Below are positions 1 through 8,300 of a DNA stretch of 64,000 bases, piece by piece. Each line of letters starts with the position of its first letter. Position 1 is the stretch's first letter. Where the stretch lies: NCBI GenBank assembly GCA_963746175.1, contig CAVVAH010000001.1, positions 1,054,001-1,118,000 of the forward strand, in the 5' to 3' direction. This stretch comes from CAVVAH01 sp963746175 (lineage in GTDB: Bacteria > Actinomycetota > Actinomycetes > JACCUZ01). The notes beneath the pieces are model-generated. The model was not told where the DNA came from, did not search any database, and saw only the letters and a list, made by a program, of their open reading frames with translations. A program made the translations under genes and the position numbers.

Positions 1-948
1 CGCAGCCTCCGGGCCGTACGCCCCCTCGAACCGCTCGAGGAACCGGCGCTGGCCGAGCTCGTACTCCTGGGTGCCCTTGGTCTCGATGACGTACGTCGCG
101 AGCAGGCTGCCGACCTGCGCGCAGCGCTCCAGCGGGAGGCCCCACTCGAGGCCCGCGAGGAAGCCGGCCCGGAAGCCGTCGCCGACGCCGGTCGGGTCGA
201 CCTTGCGGTCCTCGGGGGTGCACTCGACGTGCAGCGTCGGCTCGTCCTTGCGGTCGATCCGGGCGCCCTTCGCGCCGAGGGTGACGACCCGGGTCCCGAC
301 CCGGGAGAGGATCTCCTCGGCCGACCAGCCGGTCTTCTGCTCCGCGAGCGCCGCCTCGTACTCGTTGGTGAACAGGTAGGTGGCGCCGTCGATGAGCTGC
401 CGGATCCCCGCACCGTCCATCCAGGCGATCTGCTGTCCCGGGTCGGCGAGGAACGGGTAGCCGCGCAGCCGGCACTCCTCGGTGTGCCGCAGCATCGCCT
501 CGGGGTCGTTGGCCGAGATGACGACGAGGTCGATGCCGCCCATCCGCGCGGCGACCGGCTCCAGCTCGATGTCGCGCGCCTCGCGCATCGCGCCGGCGTA
601 GAAGCTCGCGATCTGCGCGTGGTCGTCGTCGGTGGTGCAGACGAAGCGCGCGGTGTGCCGCAGCTCGGAGACGTGCACCGAGCCGGTGTCGACCCGGTGC
701 CGCTGCAGCCAGGACCGGTAGTCGGCGAAGTCCTGACCGACGGCGCCGACCAGCACCGGGTCGAGACCGAGGCAGCCCATGCCGAAGGCGATGTTCGCGG
801 CGATGCCGCCCCGGCGTACGTCGAGGTCCTCGACGAGGAACGACAGCGAGATCTTGTCCAGCTGGTCGACGACGAGCGAGTCCGTGAACCGCCCCTCGAA
901 GGTCATCAGGTGATCGGTGGCGATCGAGCCGGTGACGGCGATGCGCAC
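1..948 (-). CDS. PfkB/ribokinase-family carbohydrate (adenosine-type) kinase, C-terminus off the edge
   Basis: A cytoplasmic kinase of the PfkB superfamily, which phosphorylates sugars or nucleosides with ATP. The GTG start at 948 is followed by 316 codons open to the left edge. The N-terminal glycine-rich substrate region (GGIAANIAFGMG, about residues 47-58) is present. So is the C-terminal family signature DPTGVGDGFRAGF (about residues 250-262), whose GVGD aspartate is the usual catalytic base. Related actinobacterial proteins are often annotated as adenosine kinase or plain carbohydrate kinase; the substrate cannot be read from sequence. It diverges from the small gene starting at 1044. 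Only the last few residues should be missing. Confidence 0.9.
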   Translation of the reverse strand, partial: MRIAVTGSIATDHLMTFEGRFTDSLVVDQLDKISLSFLVEDLDVRRGGIAANIAFGMGCLGLDPVLVGAVGQDFADYRSWLQRHRVDTGSVHVSELRHTARFVCTTDDDHAQIASFYAGAMREARDIELEPVAARMGGIDLVVISANDPEAMLRHTEECRLRGYPFLADPGQQIAWMDGAGIRQLIDGATYLFTNEYEAALAEQKTGWSAEEILSRVGTRVVTLGAKGARIDRKDEPTLHVECTPEDRKVDPTGVGDGFRAGFLAGLEWGLPLERCAQVGSLLATYVIETKGTQEYELGQRRFLERFEGAYGPEAA

Positions 949-1043
949 GGGAGCTCTCCGGGGTCGGACGGCGTACGGCGACGCGTCAAGACTACCGACT
1001 GGTAGGCGTTCCGCCTGCGCGCACGGCGTGCGACGCTCGTCCG

Positions 1044-1229
1044 GTGACTGCCGCCGCTGCGCACCAGGACGTGCCGTCCGAGGCCGAGCCGGGCTCGCTC
1101 GACGACCTGGTCGCCGACGCAGCCGAGGTCACCCGCCACCTGGCCGAGGTCCCGGGCCCGCGCCGCGTCCTCGTGATCCCCGAGCGAGCCCGCCGCGTGG
1201 TCGCCGACCTCGACAGCTACGGGGACTGA
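1044..1229 (+). CDS. small hypothetical protein
   Basis: A 61-residue acidic reading frame from a GTG start, divergent from the PfkB kinase and 38 bases ahead of the next gene. It has no signal peptide or membrane segment. The C-terminal half (VLVIPERARRVVADLDSYG) looks folded rather than random. No clear ribosome-binding site is visible, no family is recognised, and it could be a chance frame in GC-rich DNA. Confidence 0.4.
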   Translation: MTAAAAHQDVPSEAEPGSLDDLVADAAEVTRHLAEVPGPRRVLVIPERARRVVADLDSYGD

Positions 1230-1267
1230 CGGCGGAACCCGCGGCCGGCCCGCCGCGTCGGAGGGTC

Positions 1268-2656
1268 ATGGCCAGCATTCGAGAGCACACCGTCCGCCGG
1301 TACGCGCCGCTGCTCGTCGCGGCGTTGGTCCTGGTGGTCGTCGGCGGCACCTGGGCGGTGCTCCACGGCGGCGGGACCTCGGCGTCGCCGGGCGCCGGTG
1401 GGTCCGGCTCGGGTGAGCCGCTCCGGCTGGTCGGCTGGACGCCGGCGGGTGACGGCCCCGCGGACCCGCGGTACACCCTGGCGGCCGACGCCGACCTGCC
1501 CGACGGGCCGGGCTCGGCCGCGGTGCACAGGGTCGAGCCCCGGGACGACGCGGGCGAGCTGCGCTCTGCTCTCGGCGGGCTGGCGAAAAGGCTCGCCGTC
1601 CTGCCCGACGGCCGGTGGTCGGCCTGGCCCACCACGGTGTGCGCCGCCCTGCCCCCCGACACCGCGGTCTCCTCGGACACCGGCACCGCGACCGACATGC
1701 CGTGCAGCCGTGCGGAAGGCCAGGACAGCGACCCCACCGAGGCAGGCCCGCTGCCCCCGCGGGATCTCGTGCTCGAGGCGCTCGGGCTGTCCGGCGAGCA
1801 GACCCGCGTGGTCAGCCGGGTGCGGCAGCCGGACGGTTCGGAGCTGTACGCCCTCGACCCGATCGTGGCCGGTCAGCACACCAGTGGTCTGCGCACGACA
1901 CTGATCGGCGACCCCGACGGCCGCGCGGTGACCAGTGGCGCGGGGTGGCTGGTGCGGACGCCCGAGCTCGCGGACTACCCGGTGGTGACGGCCGCCGAGG
2001 CGTACCAGCTGCTGCGCCGGACGCCCATGCCCGTGCCGCTGATGGCCTGCCCTGAGCCCCTGGAGGAGGTGTCGGACCTGGTGGCCTGCGGAGGCGGCCC
2101 GGTCACCGTGAGCGGCGCCCGGCTGGGGCTCTCGCTCCAGCAGTCCCCGACCGGCTACCTGCTGGTGCCGGCCTGGTTGTTCACGGTCGACGGCTCCGAC
2201 GACCCGGTGGTCCAGGTGGCGGTGGAGCCGGGTCGGGTCGAGCCGGCGGACCCGACCGGGGGCGGGTCGTCGGGTTCCGGTTCCGGTGGCTCGTCGGGGT
2301 CGGGCGGCGGCGTGGTGCCGCCGGCGACGGCGAGCACGGCACCGTCGGCCGGTCCGGGCGAGCCGGTGCCGGACCCGCAGTCGCGCTTCACCGCGGTCAC
2401 CCGCAGCGACGACGACCGCTCCCTGGACGTGACGTTCTGGGGCGGCGTCGAGGCGTGCTACGCCTACGTCGTCCGCGCCGAGGAGGACGACCGGCGGGTG
2501 CGGATCTGGCTGGTGGAGAGGACGCCGAAGTCCGACAAGGCGTGCATCGACCTGGCCCAGGAGCGGCACGTCACGGTGACGCTCCAGCAGCCGCTCGGGC
2601 TGCGGACCGTCGAGGACGGCGACTCCGGCACGGTCCTGCTCGGGCCGGTGAAGTAG
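1268..2656 (+). CDS. exported/membrane-anchored protein of unknown function
   Basis: A 462-residue protein. The ATG at 1268 is preceded by GGAGGG. The N-terminus has a short basic cytoplasmic stretch, then one hydrophobic segment (about residues 12-30, LLVAALVLVVVGGTWAVL) and a Gly/Ser-rich linker, so most of the chain is outside the membrane. A second Gly/Ser-rich low-complexity stretch around residues 335-350 separates two extracytoplasmic parts. Several cysteines in the outer region could form disulfides. I recognise no enzyme motif. The following hairpin (2674-2703) separates it from the convergent erpA. Confidence 0.8.
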   Translation: MASIREHTVRRYAPLLVAALVLVVVGGTWAVLHGGGTSASPGAGGSGSGEPLRLVGWTPAGDGPADPRYTLAADADLPDGPGSAAVHRVEPRDDAGELRSALGGLAKRLAVLPDGRWSAWPTTVCAALPPDTAVSSDTGTATDMPCSRAEGQDSDPTEAGPLPPRDLVLEALGLSGEQTRVVSRVRQPDGSELYALDPIVAGQHTSGLRTTLIGDPDGRAVTSGAGWLVRTPELADYPVVTAAEAYQLLRRTPMPVPLMACPEPLEEVSDLVACGGGPVTVSGARLGLSLQQSPTGYLLVPAWLFTVDGSDDPVVQVAVEPGRVEPADPTGGGSSGSGSGGSSGSGGGVVPPATASTAPSAGPGEPVPDPQSRFTAVTRSDDDRSLDVTFWGGVEACYAYVVRAEEDDRRVRIWLVERTPKSDKACIDLAQERHVTVTLQQPLGLRTVEDGDSGTVLLGPVK

Positions 2657-2673
2657 TCGTCCCGGACGCGACG

Positions 2674-2703
2674 CGGCCCGGCCCCTCGAGAGGGACCGGG
2701 CCG
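2674..2703. terminator. GC-rich hairpin between convergent genes
   Basis: The arms CGGCCCGGCCCCT and AGGGACCGGGCCG pair over about 12 bases with one mismatch and a short loop. It sits 17 bases after the stop of the exported protein and before the stop of erpA on the other strand. This is the expected place for a bidirectional terminator. There is no T tract, as is common in high-GC actinomycetes. Confidence 0.55.
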
Positions 2704-2755
2704 TCGACGTACGGACATGGGTGCTGCCGGTCTCAGGCGGCCGGCTGCGGTGCGG

Positions 2756-3124
2756 TCAGTGGAACGAGTCGCCGCAGGCGCACGAGCCGCCGGCGTTGGG
2801 GTTGTCGATCGTGAAGCCCTGCTTCTCGATGGTGTCGACGAAGTCGATCGTCGCGCCGGCGAGGTACGGCGTGCTCATCCGGTCGACGACGACGCCCACG
2901 CCACCGAAGTCGGTGGTCACGTCGCCGTCGAGCGTGCGCTCGTCGAAGAAGAGCTGGTAGCGCAGACCGCTGCAGCCACCCGGCTGGACGGCGACACGGA
3001 GGGCGAGGTCGTCACGACCCTCCTGCTCGAGCAGGCTCTTGACCTTCGACGCGGCCGTGTCGGTGAGGACGATGCCGGTCGCGGGCTCGGTGGCCTGCTC
3101 GGTGGTCTGGTCCTGGACGGTCAT
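2756..3124 (-). CDS. erpA: A-type iron-sulfur carrier (IscA/ErpA/HesB family)
   Basis: A 122-residue Fe-S cluster carrier that hands clusters to apoproteins. The three ligand cysteines of the family are all present: Cys51 in PGGCSGLRY, and Cys115 and Cys117 in the C-terminal GSCACGDSF motif. The length is slightly above the usual ~110 because of a Thr/Glu-rich N-terminal extension. It is a single gene here, between an exported protein and a glycerate kinase. The client proteins are not known; LipA, encoded at 31964, is one plausible Fe-S recipient. Confidence 0.93.
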   Translation of the reverse strand: MTVQDQTTEQATEPATGIVLTDTAASKVKSLLEQEGRDDLALRVAVQPGGCSGLRYQLFFDERTLDGDVTTDFGGVGVVVDRMSTPYLAGATIDFVDTIEKQGFTIDNPNAGGSCACGDSFH

Positions 3125-3316
3125 CTGGGTTCTCCTGGGAGATCAGGGGTCAGGCGGGAGGTGCTGCTCCTCCGGCGAACCTGTCGCCGGCTGCCCGCAT
3201 TCCATCTGCTGGCAGTCCACCTGCTGCTTTCCCGTCCATGGTGACACAGCAACCTGGTTCTGCCGCGCCGACGGGACCGCTGTGGCCCGAGTCACGTCCG
3301 GCCAGCAGCCCCCCGC

Positions 3317-4342
3317 TCAGCGCGACCAGGTCCGCGCCACCCGGGCGGCCAGCACGGAGAGCCGGTCACCAGGGGTCAGCGGGTCGTCGCCGAAGGGCAC
3401 GTCGGCGGCGGCGTAGGCCGCGTCGACGCCGACCGACGACAGCTCCCGGCGCCCGACGTCGACCCGCTCGGCGAGCACGACGGTGGGCCGGCCGGCGTGC
3501 TGCGCCGCGCGGGTCACCCCGACGACCACCCGGCCGCGCAGCGCCTCCCAGTCGAAGACCTCGACGGCGGTCAGTGCGAGGTCGGCCGCCCGGACTCGTT
3601 CGTCGAGACCGGTCAGCTCGGCGACCAGCGCCGTGCCGTTGACCCGCGCGGCACCGAGCAGCAGCAGGCCGAAGCCGATCCCGCCACCCGCGCCCGCCCC
3701 GGGTCGCACCGCGAGACCACCGTCGGTCTCGGTGGCCCACGCGCGCAGCTGCTCCTCGAGCAGGTCGCGGGCCTGCCGGTCGGCTCCCTTGGCCGCGGCG
3801 AACCCGTGCGCGGCCCCGGAGTGGCCCATCAGCGGCGCGTCGGTCGCCGTGGCGGCGACCACCTCGCGGCCGGCCAGCTCGTCGCGGTGGCCGTCCAGCG
3901 CGGCGACCAGGCCGCGGCCGCCGTCGGTCGTCGCGGTGCCACCGACCCCGACCACCAGCCGGCCGGCCCCGGTCGCGGCGGCCGCGAGCAGCAGCTGCCC
4001 GACGCCGTACGACGACGCGAGCAGCGGGTCGCGGTCCGCGGGCCCGACGAGGTGCAGGCCGACGGCCTCGGCCGCCTCGACGTACGCCGACCCGCCGTGC
4101 GTGAGCACCCGCGCCGGCACCGGGTCGCCGAGTGGCCCGCGAACCGTCACGACGCCCGTCTCGCTGCCGCTCCCGAGGGCGGCCGACAGCACGTCGACGA
4201 ACCCGGGCCCCCCGTCGGAGAGCGGCAGCAGGTCGACCTCGTCGTACGGCGCGCTGCGCGCCCACCCGAGCGCGATCGCCTCCGCGGCCTCGGCGGCGCC
4301 CAGCTCCACCCCGAACCGGTCCGGAGCGACGAGGATCCTCAC
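3317..4342 (-). CDS. glycerate kinase family protein
   Basis: A 341-residue protein of the GarK/GlxK glycerate kinase family, which phosphorylates D-glycerate in glyoxylate/serine metabolism. The GTG at 4342 gives the family N-terminus VRILVAPD. The SDGG motif near residue 42 and the GVGGTATTDGGRG phosphate/glycerate loop are well kept. The first loop, usually D-S/K-F-K/A-G/E-S/T-L in homologues, is RFGVELGAAEAA here and lacks the usual lysine or serine. Activity is therefore likely but not certain. It is divergent from the AbiEi/DUF559 gene, with a palindromic repeat in the gap. Confidence 0.85.
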   Translation of the reverse strand: MRILVAPDRFGVELGAAEAAEAIALGWARSAPYDEVDLLPLSDGGPGFVDVLSAALGSGSETGVVTVRGPLGDPVPARVLTHGGSAYVEAAEAVGLHLVGPADRDPLLASSYGVGQLLLAAAATGAGRLVVGVGGTATTDGGRGLVAALDGHRDELAGREVVAATATDAPLMGHSGAAHGFAAAKGADRQARDLLEEQLRAWATETDGGLAVRPGAGAGGGIGFGLLLLGAARVNGTALVAELTGLDERVRAADLALTAVEVFDWEALRGRVVVGVTRAAQHAGRPTVVLAERVDVGRRELSSVGVDAAYAAADVPFGDDPLTPGDRLSVLAARVARTWSR

Positions 4343-4381
4343 CCGCCCATCCTCCCGCACCCCGCCCGCCCCCCAAGACCC

Positions 4382-4435
4382 CGTGATCATGAAGGCTTCT
4401 GTACGCACTTGCGTACAAGGACCTTCATGATCACG
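4382..4435. repeat. palindromic repeat, family A copy 1
   Basis: A nested inverted repeat. The outer arms CGTGATCATGAAGG and CCTTCATGATCACG are perfect complements, and the inner arms TGTACGCA and TGCGTACA surround a 2-base loop. It lies between two divergent genes (4342 and 4527), where a terminator is not expected. A near-identical copy in the same orientation is at 5509-5562, just after the gene it helps to bracket. Confidence 0.9.
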
Positions 4436-4526
4436 AGGGTCTAGCAGTGGTGGTGCACACCGCGGGGCTCTCCACAGAAGAGGCGTGCCGTCGTCCGGGG
4501 TCGGCCAGCCACCGCAGCCTGGCGGC

Positions 4527-5507
4527 ATGCCTCGACTCCGAGCACCGTTGCCCGTCAAAGCAGTCGCCGAGATCTCGGACCTGCAGGCCGGCGCCATCAG
4601 CAGGACCCAGCTCCTCGGGCTCGGCTGCTCCGACGGGCAGATCGCCCGTGCCGTGGCGGACGAGCTGTGGCGGCCCGCCGGCGTCCCGGGCGGGTACCTG
4701 CTGACGACTGGGCCTGTTGCCGACCTGACTCGGTGCTGGGTCGCGCTGCTGTACGCCGGGGAGGGCGCCACGCTCTCGCACTCCAGCGCCGAGTGGCTGT
4801 GGGAGCTGCGGGCCGACCTGCCTCCGACCGTCGTGGTCACCGTGCCGCTGCACCGCCGGGTGGCCGATCAACCGGGCGTCGCCATCCGCTACGCGGTGCA
4901 CCTCGACTCGACCCGGCACCCGGCCCGTCGGCCGCCGGTCACCACCGTCGAGGACACCGTCCTCGACCAGGCGGACCGCGCCGAGGTGTCGAGGTCCACG
5001 ATCATCGACCTGGTGCTGCGCGTCTGCCAGCGCCGCCTCACGACGGCTGCCCGACTGGCCGCTGCTCTGGAGCGGCGCAAGAAGATCCGCCGGCGGGCGC
5101 TCCTCCAGGACCTGCTGGACGAGGTCGTCGATGGTGTCGCCTCGACCCTGGAACGCCGCTACGCCTCGGATGTCGAAGGGGCGCACGGCCTGCCGCGAGG
5201 TCGGCGCAATGCGGCGGAGGGACGCCGCGGTCGGCGTCCCTACCGCGACGTCGACTACCCGGTGTACCGGCTCGTGGTGGAGCTCGACGGCCGGGCGGCG
5301 CACCCCGACGACCTGCGCGAGTGGGATGACCTGCGGGACAACGAGGTGCTGCTCGAGTCGGGGCGGAGCACCCTTCGGTTCGGCTGGCGCTCGGTCACGG
5401 TGAACACCTGCGCTACCGCGACCCAGGTCCAGGTGCTGCTCCGACGCGGCGGGTGGACCGGTACTCCCCGACGCTGCGGCCGGACCTGCACCCTCCGCCT
5501 CGAATGA
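4527..5507 (+). CDS. AbiEi-like antitoxin domain plus DUF559 (PD-(D/E)XK-like) protein
   Basis: About 326 residues. The N-terminal part (about residues 8-60, with ISRTQLLGLGCSDGQIARAV) is a winged-helix type IV antitoxin AbiEi-like domain. The C-terminal part has the DUF559/Vsr-like nuclease-fold signature YRDVDY ... LVVELDGRAAH ... WDDLRDN, with the D and E-x-D residues of a PD-(D/E)XK site. Stand-alone proteins of this build are very common in actinomycetes and their role is not established. No AbiEii toxin partner is next to it. It is flanked on both sides by the same 54-base palindrome, the second copy starting 2 bases after the stop. The ATG at 4527 is preferred over 4485 because it begins where homologues begin. 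Confidence 0.75.
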   Translation: MPRLRAPLPVKAVAEISDLQAGAISRTQLLGLGCSDGQIARAVADELWRPAGVPGGYLLTTGPVADLTRCWVALLYAGEGATLSHSSAEWLWELRADLPPTVVVTVPLHRRVADQPGVAIRYAVHLDSTRHPARRPPVTTVEDTVLDQADRAEVSRSTIIDLVLRVCQRRLTTAARLAAALERRKKIRRRALLQDLLDEVVDGVASTLERRYASDVEGAHGLPRGRRNAAEGRRGRRPYRDVDYPVYRLVVELDGRAAHPDDLREWDDLRDNEVLLESGRSTLRFGWRSVTVNTCATATQVQVLLRRGGWTGTPRRCGRTCTLRLE

Positions 5508-5508
5508 T

Positions 5509-5562
5509 CGTGATCATGAAGGCTTCTGTACGCACTCGCGTACAGGAGCCTTCACGATCACG
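5509..5562. repeat. palindromic repeat, family A copy 2
   Basis: Same nested palindrome as at 4382-4435, in the same orientation. The outer arms are CGTGATCATGAAGG and CCTTCACGATCACG (one mismatch) and the inner arms are built on GTACGCA and TGCGTAC with small changes. It lies between the stop of the AbiEi/DUF559 gene and the stop of the convergent pspAB, overlapping pspAB's last codons. Here it could also work as a terminator. Confidence 0.9.
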
Positions 5563-6130
5563 ACAGGCCGGGGGCGCCCCAGACGGGGAACCACCGGGAG
5601 ACGTCCGGCTCCACCGGCAGGTCGGACCCGACGGCGGCCCGGACCTGCAGCTCGTACGCCGTGTCCCGCGTCTGGGCGCCGGTCGGCGCGAACGGGTAGA
5701 ACGTGCCGCGCTTGTAGAGGTAGACGAGCCCGACCCGGTGGCCGGCGCCGTCGTCGAGCGCGACCAGGGAGCACAGCAGGGTCGGGCCGAAGCCGGCGGC
5801 GACCAGGTCGGAGTTCACGGCGTGCAGATCGGTGACCAGACCGGGCGTGTCGCCCGCCTCGTGGCGCAGCAACAACCAGGTGAAGCCGAACGCGTCGACG
5901 CTGCGCTCGACGTCCGGTCCCCCGCCGGACTCGACGAGCGCCTCGGCGTCGGTGGTCACGTCCGTCGAGGCGCGACCTTCGGCTGCCCGGTAGGCGACGG
6001 TGCCGAGACCGGTGGGCCGCAGCCCCATCGCGGCATCGAGGGTCAGGGTCGCGTCGGTCAGTGCGAACAGCTGGTCGAGGGTCGGCTCGGGCGGCGTGCT
6101 GCGTCCCAGCAGCTTGCCGAGCAGGCTCAC
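5558..6130 (-). CDS. pspAB: PspAB-like protein of the PspA/HtpX operon
   Basis: About 190 residues from a GTG at 6130 that overlaps the htpX stop by 4 bases, so the two are translationally coupled. No signal peptide or membrane segment is seen. The N-terminal stretch (LGKLLGRSTPPEPTLDQLFAL) and the position after htpX match the PspAB domain known to accompany PspA and HtpX in actinobacteria. The last few codons run into the family A palindrome. The biochemical function of PspAB is not known; a role in envelope-stress signalling is inferred from context. Confidence 0.78.
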   Translation of the reverse strand: MSLLGKLLGRSTPPEPTLDQLFALTDATLTLDAAMGLRPTGLGTVAYRAAEGRASTDVTTDAEALVESGGGPDVERSVDAFGFTWLLLRHEAGDTPGLVTDLHAVNSDLVAAGFGPTLLCSLVALDDGAGHRVGLVYLYKRGTFYPFAPTGAQTRDTAYELQVRAAVGSDLPVEPDVSRWFPVWGAPGLS

Positions 6131-7023
6131 GGGCGCGACAGCGTCGCCGAGATCTCCGCGAGCTGGTCGAGCCGCTTCTCCAGCGGCGGGTGCGTGGAGA
6201 ACAACGACGAGAGGGTGAAGCCGGGGGCCACGGCCGGGGCGAAGAAGAACGCGTTGTAGGGCTCGGCCTCGCGCAGGTCGCGGCTGGGGATCCGGCCCAT
6301 CTCGCCGCTGATCTTCGTCAGGGCTGACGCGAGGGCCGACGGCTGCGCGGTGAGGAACGCACCGGCCCGGTCGGCGGCCAGCTCGCGGTAGCGGGACAGC
6401 GCGCGGGTCAGGAGGAACGCCAGCGCGTAGACGACCATCGACACGAGCATCACGACCAGCACCGCGGGCGGTCCGCCGTTGCTGTCGCGGCGGCGGCCCA
6501 TGCCGGAGAACATCACGATCCGCGTGAGGAAGCCGGCCAGCACACCGACGACCGAGGCGACCGTCATCACCGTGACGTCGCGGTGCGCCACGTGGGAGAG
6601 CTCGTGCGCCAGGACGCCCTCGAGCTCGCTCTCGTCGAGCCGCGCCATGATCCCGGTGGTCGCGCACACGACGGCCCGCTGCGGCGTACGGCCGGTGGCG
6701 AAGGCGTTCGGCACGTCGCTGTCGGCGATGGCCACGGTCGGCTTGGGCATGTCGGCCAGCGCGCAGAGCCGGTCGACGATGCCGTGCAGCTGGGGTGCCT
6801 CCTCGGGGGTGACCACCCGGCCGTGCATGGCGTAGAGCGCGATCCGGTCGCTGAAGAACCACTGCGCGAACAGCGCCCCGCCGGCGATGACGAGGCCGAG
6901 CACCAGGCTGGTGTAGCTCGTGACGAGCGCGATCAGGGCGACGTAGAGCAGGCCGAGCAGGAAGACGGTGAGACCCATCCGGGCGGACAGGCCGCGGTCG
7001 GGGACGTAGCGGGTGCGTGCCAT
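6127..7023 (-). CDS. htpX: HtpX-like membrane zinc metalloprotease
   Basis: A 298-residue M48-family protease that degrades damaged membrane proteins. The zinc motif HELSH is at residues 140-144, and the third ligand glutamate is in RYRELAADRAGA (Glu214). Two hydrophobic segments lie at residues 15-55, and two more around 155-175 and 185-207, as in other HtpX proteins. It ends in a 4-base overlap with pspAB and starts 17 bases after pspAA, consistent with one stress-response operon. Confidence 0.95.
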   Translation of the reverse strand: MARTRYVPDRGLSARMGLTVFLLGLLYVALIALVTSYTSLVLGLVIAGGALFAQWFFSDRIALYAMHGRVVTPEEAPQLHGIVDRLCALADMPKPTVAIADSDVPNAFATGRTPQRAVVCATTGIMARLDESELEGVLAHELSHVAHRDVTVMTVASVVGVLAGFLTRIVMFSGMGRRRDSNGGPPAVLVVMLVSMVVYALAFLLTRALSRYRELAADRAGAFLTAQPSALASALTKISGEMGRIPSRDLREAEPYNAFFFAPAVAPGFTLSSLFSTHPPLEKRLDQLAEISATLSRP

Positions 7024-7040
7024 GGAGTCCTTCTGACTGC

Positions 7041-7325
7041 CTAGCCGGGGATGAGGCCCTCGTCGGACCCGGAGAGCAGCGCGCGGACCTCGTCGAGCGT
7101 GCTGCTCTCGTCCGGCAGCAGCGCGTCGGACTCCTCGAGCGCGTCGTCGGGCAGCCGCTCCCCCACGGCGCGCACCTGCGTGAGCAGGTCGGCGAGGGTG
7201 GACCGGAACGCCGCCTCGTCCCCGGACTCGACCGCGCGCTCGAGGCCGCTGTCGAGACCGTTGAGCAGGTCGAGGTGCGCGTCGTCGACGACGTACTGAC
7301 CCTCGCCGAGGACCCGGACGATCAC
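7041..7325 (-). CDS. pspAA: PspA-associated protein PspAA
   Basis: A 94-residue acidic protein starting MIVRVLGEGQYVV, the typical start of the PspAA domain that accompanies PspA in actinobacteria. It has no membrane segment. Its ATG overlaps the pspA stop by 4 bases (ATGA), so it is coupled to pspA. It probably binds or regulates PspA; the exact mechanism is not established. Confidence 0.88.
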   Translation of the reverse strand: MIVRVLGEGQYVVDDAHLDLLNGLDSGLERAVESGDEAAFRSTLADLLTQVRAVGERLPDDALEESDALLPDESSTLDEVRALLSGSDEGLIPG

Positions 7326-8110
7326 TTGTTGTCCTCGGTCGCCGGAGCGGCTGCCCGCGCGGCGTCGGTGGCGGGTGCGGAGCCGCCCTCGATCGCGTCA
7401 GGTGCCTTCCCGGTGCCGATCTCGCCCTTGAGCCGGGCCAGCTCGAGCTCGACGTCGCCGCTGCTCGACATCCGCTCCAGCTCGGCGGTGATGTCGTCCT
7501 TCGCGGTTCCGGACGCGTCGTCGAGAGCGCCGCTCGCGAGCAGCTCGTCGATGGCGCCGGCCCGGGCCTGCATCGCCAGGGTCTTGTCCTCGGCGCGCTG
7601 GACGGCGAGGCCGACGTCGCCCATCTCCTCGGAGATGCCGGAGAACGCCTCGCCGATCTTCGTCTGCGCCTCGGCCGCCGTGTAGGTCGCCTTGATGGTC
7701 TCCTTACGGGTGCGGAAGGCGTCGACCTTGGCCTGCAGCCGCTGCGACGCGAGCGTGAGCTTCTCCTCCTCGGCCTGCAGCTGGGCGTGCTGGGTGGCCA
7801 GGTCGGTCTGCTGCTGCTGCACGGCGGAGCGGCGGGTCAGGGCCTCGCGGGCCAGGTCCTCCCGGCCGGCGGCGAGCGCCTGCCGGCCCTGCCCCTCGAG
7901 CTTGTCGGACTGCGCCTGCAGCTGCTGGAGCTGCAGCTCGAGGCGCTTGCGCGAGGTCGCCACGTCGGCCACTCCCCGGCGGACCTTCTGCAGCATCTCG
8001 AGCTGGCGCTCGTAGGAGTAGTCGAGGGTCTCGCGCGGGTCCTCGGCCCGGTCGAGCGCCTTGTTCGCCTTGGCACTGAAGATCAGCTTGAGCCGCTTCA
8101 TGACGCTCAT
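7322..8110 (-). CDS. pspA: phage shock protein A / IM30 family
   Basis: A 262-residue membrane-stress protein that forms oligomers on the inner face of the membrane (ESCRT-III-like fold). The family start MKRLKLIFSAKANKALDRAEDP is clear, with the start at 8110. It is followed by a long coiled coil (about residues 25-190, rich in Gln, Leu, Arg and Glu) and an Ala/Pro/Asp-rich tail. It is the first gene of the operon pspA-pspAA-htpX-pspAB. The PspBC sensors of proteobacteria are not present nearby. Confidence 0.95.
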   Translation of the reverse strand: MSVMKRLKLIFSAKANKALDRAEDPRETLDYSYERQLEMLQKVRRGVADVATSRKRLELQLQQLQAQSDKLEGQGRQALAAGREDLAREALTRRSAVQQQQTDLATQHAQLQAEEEKLTLASQRLQAKVDAFRTRKETIKATYTAAEAQTKIGEAFSGISEEMGDVGLAVQRAEDKTLAMQARAGAIDELLASGALDDASGTAKDDITAELERMSSSGDVELELARLKGEIGTGKAPDAIEGGSAPATDAARAAAPATEDNK

Positions 8111-8300
8111 GAGAGTCGGGTACCCCCTTCGTCGCGGAGCCCGGTCGGGTCCCTCGGGCCCACCCTAGGACGGACCACTTCCCCCTGCCGACGTCCATCA
8201 GGCCGCCGGAGTTCCCGCCGGAGTTCCCGCCGGGCCGGACGGGCGGCGAGTCACTGACGCCAGGGTCGGCGGGGCACGCGGCGCAGGTACGCTGACGCCC

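Noticed and set aside
3125..3316. Possible small gene between erpA and the glycerate kinase
   Set aside because: Only a 29-codon minus-strand frame without family motifs is present; I treat the gap as the erpA upstream region.
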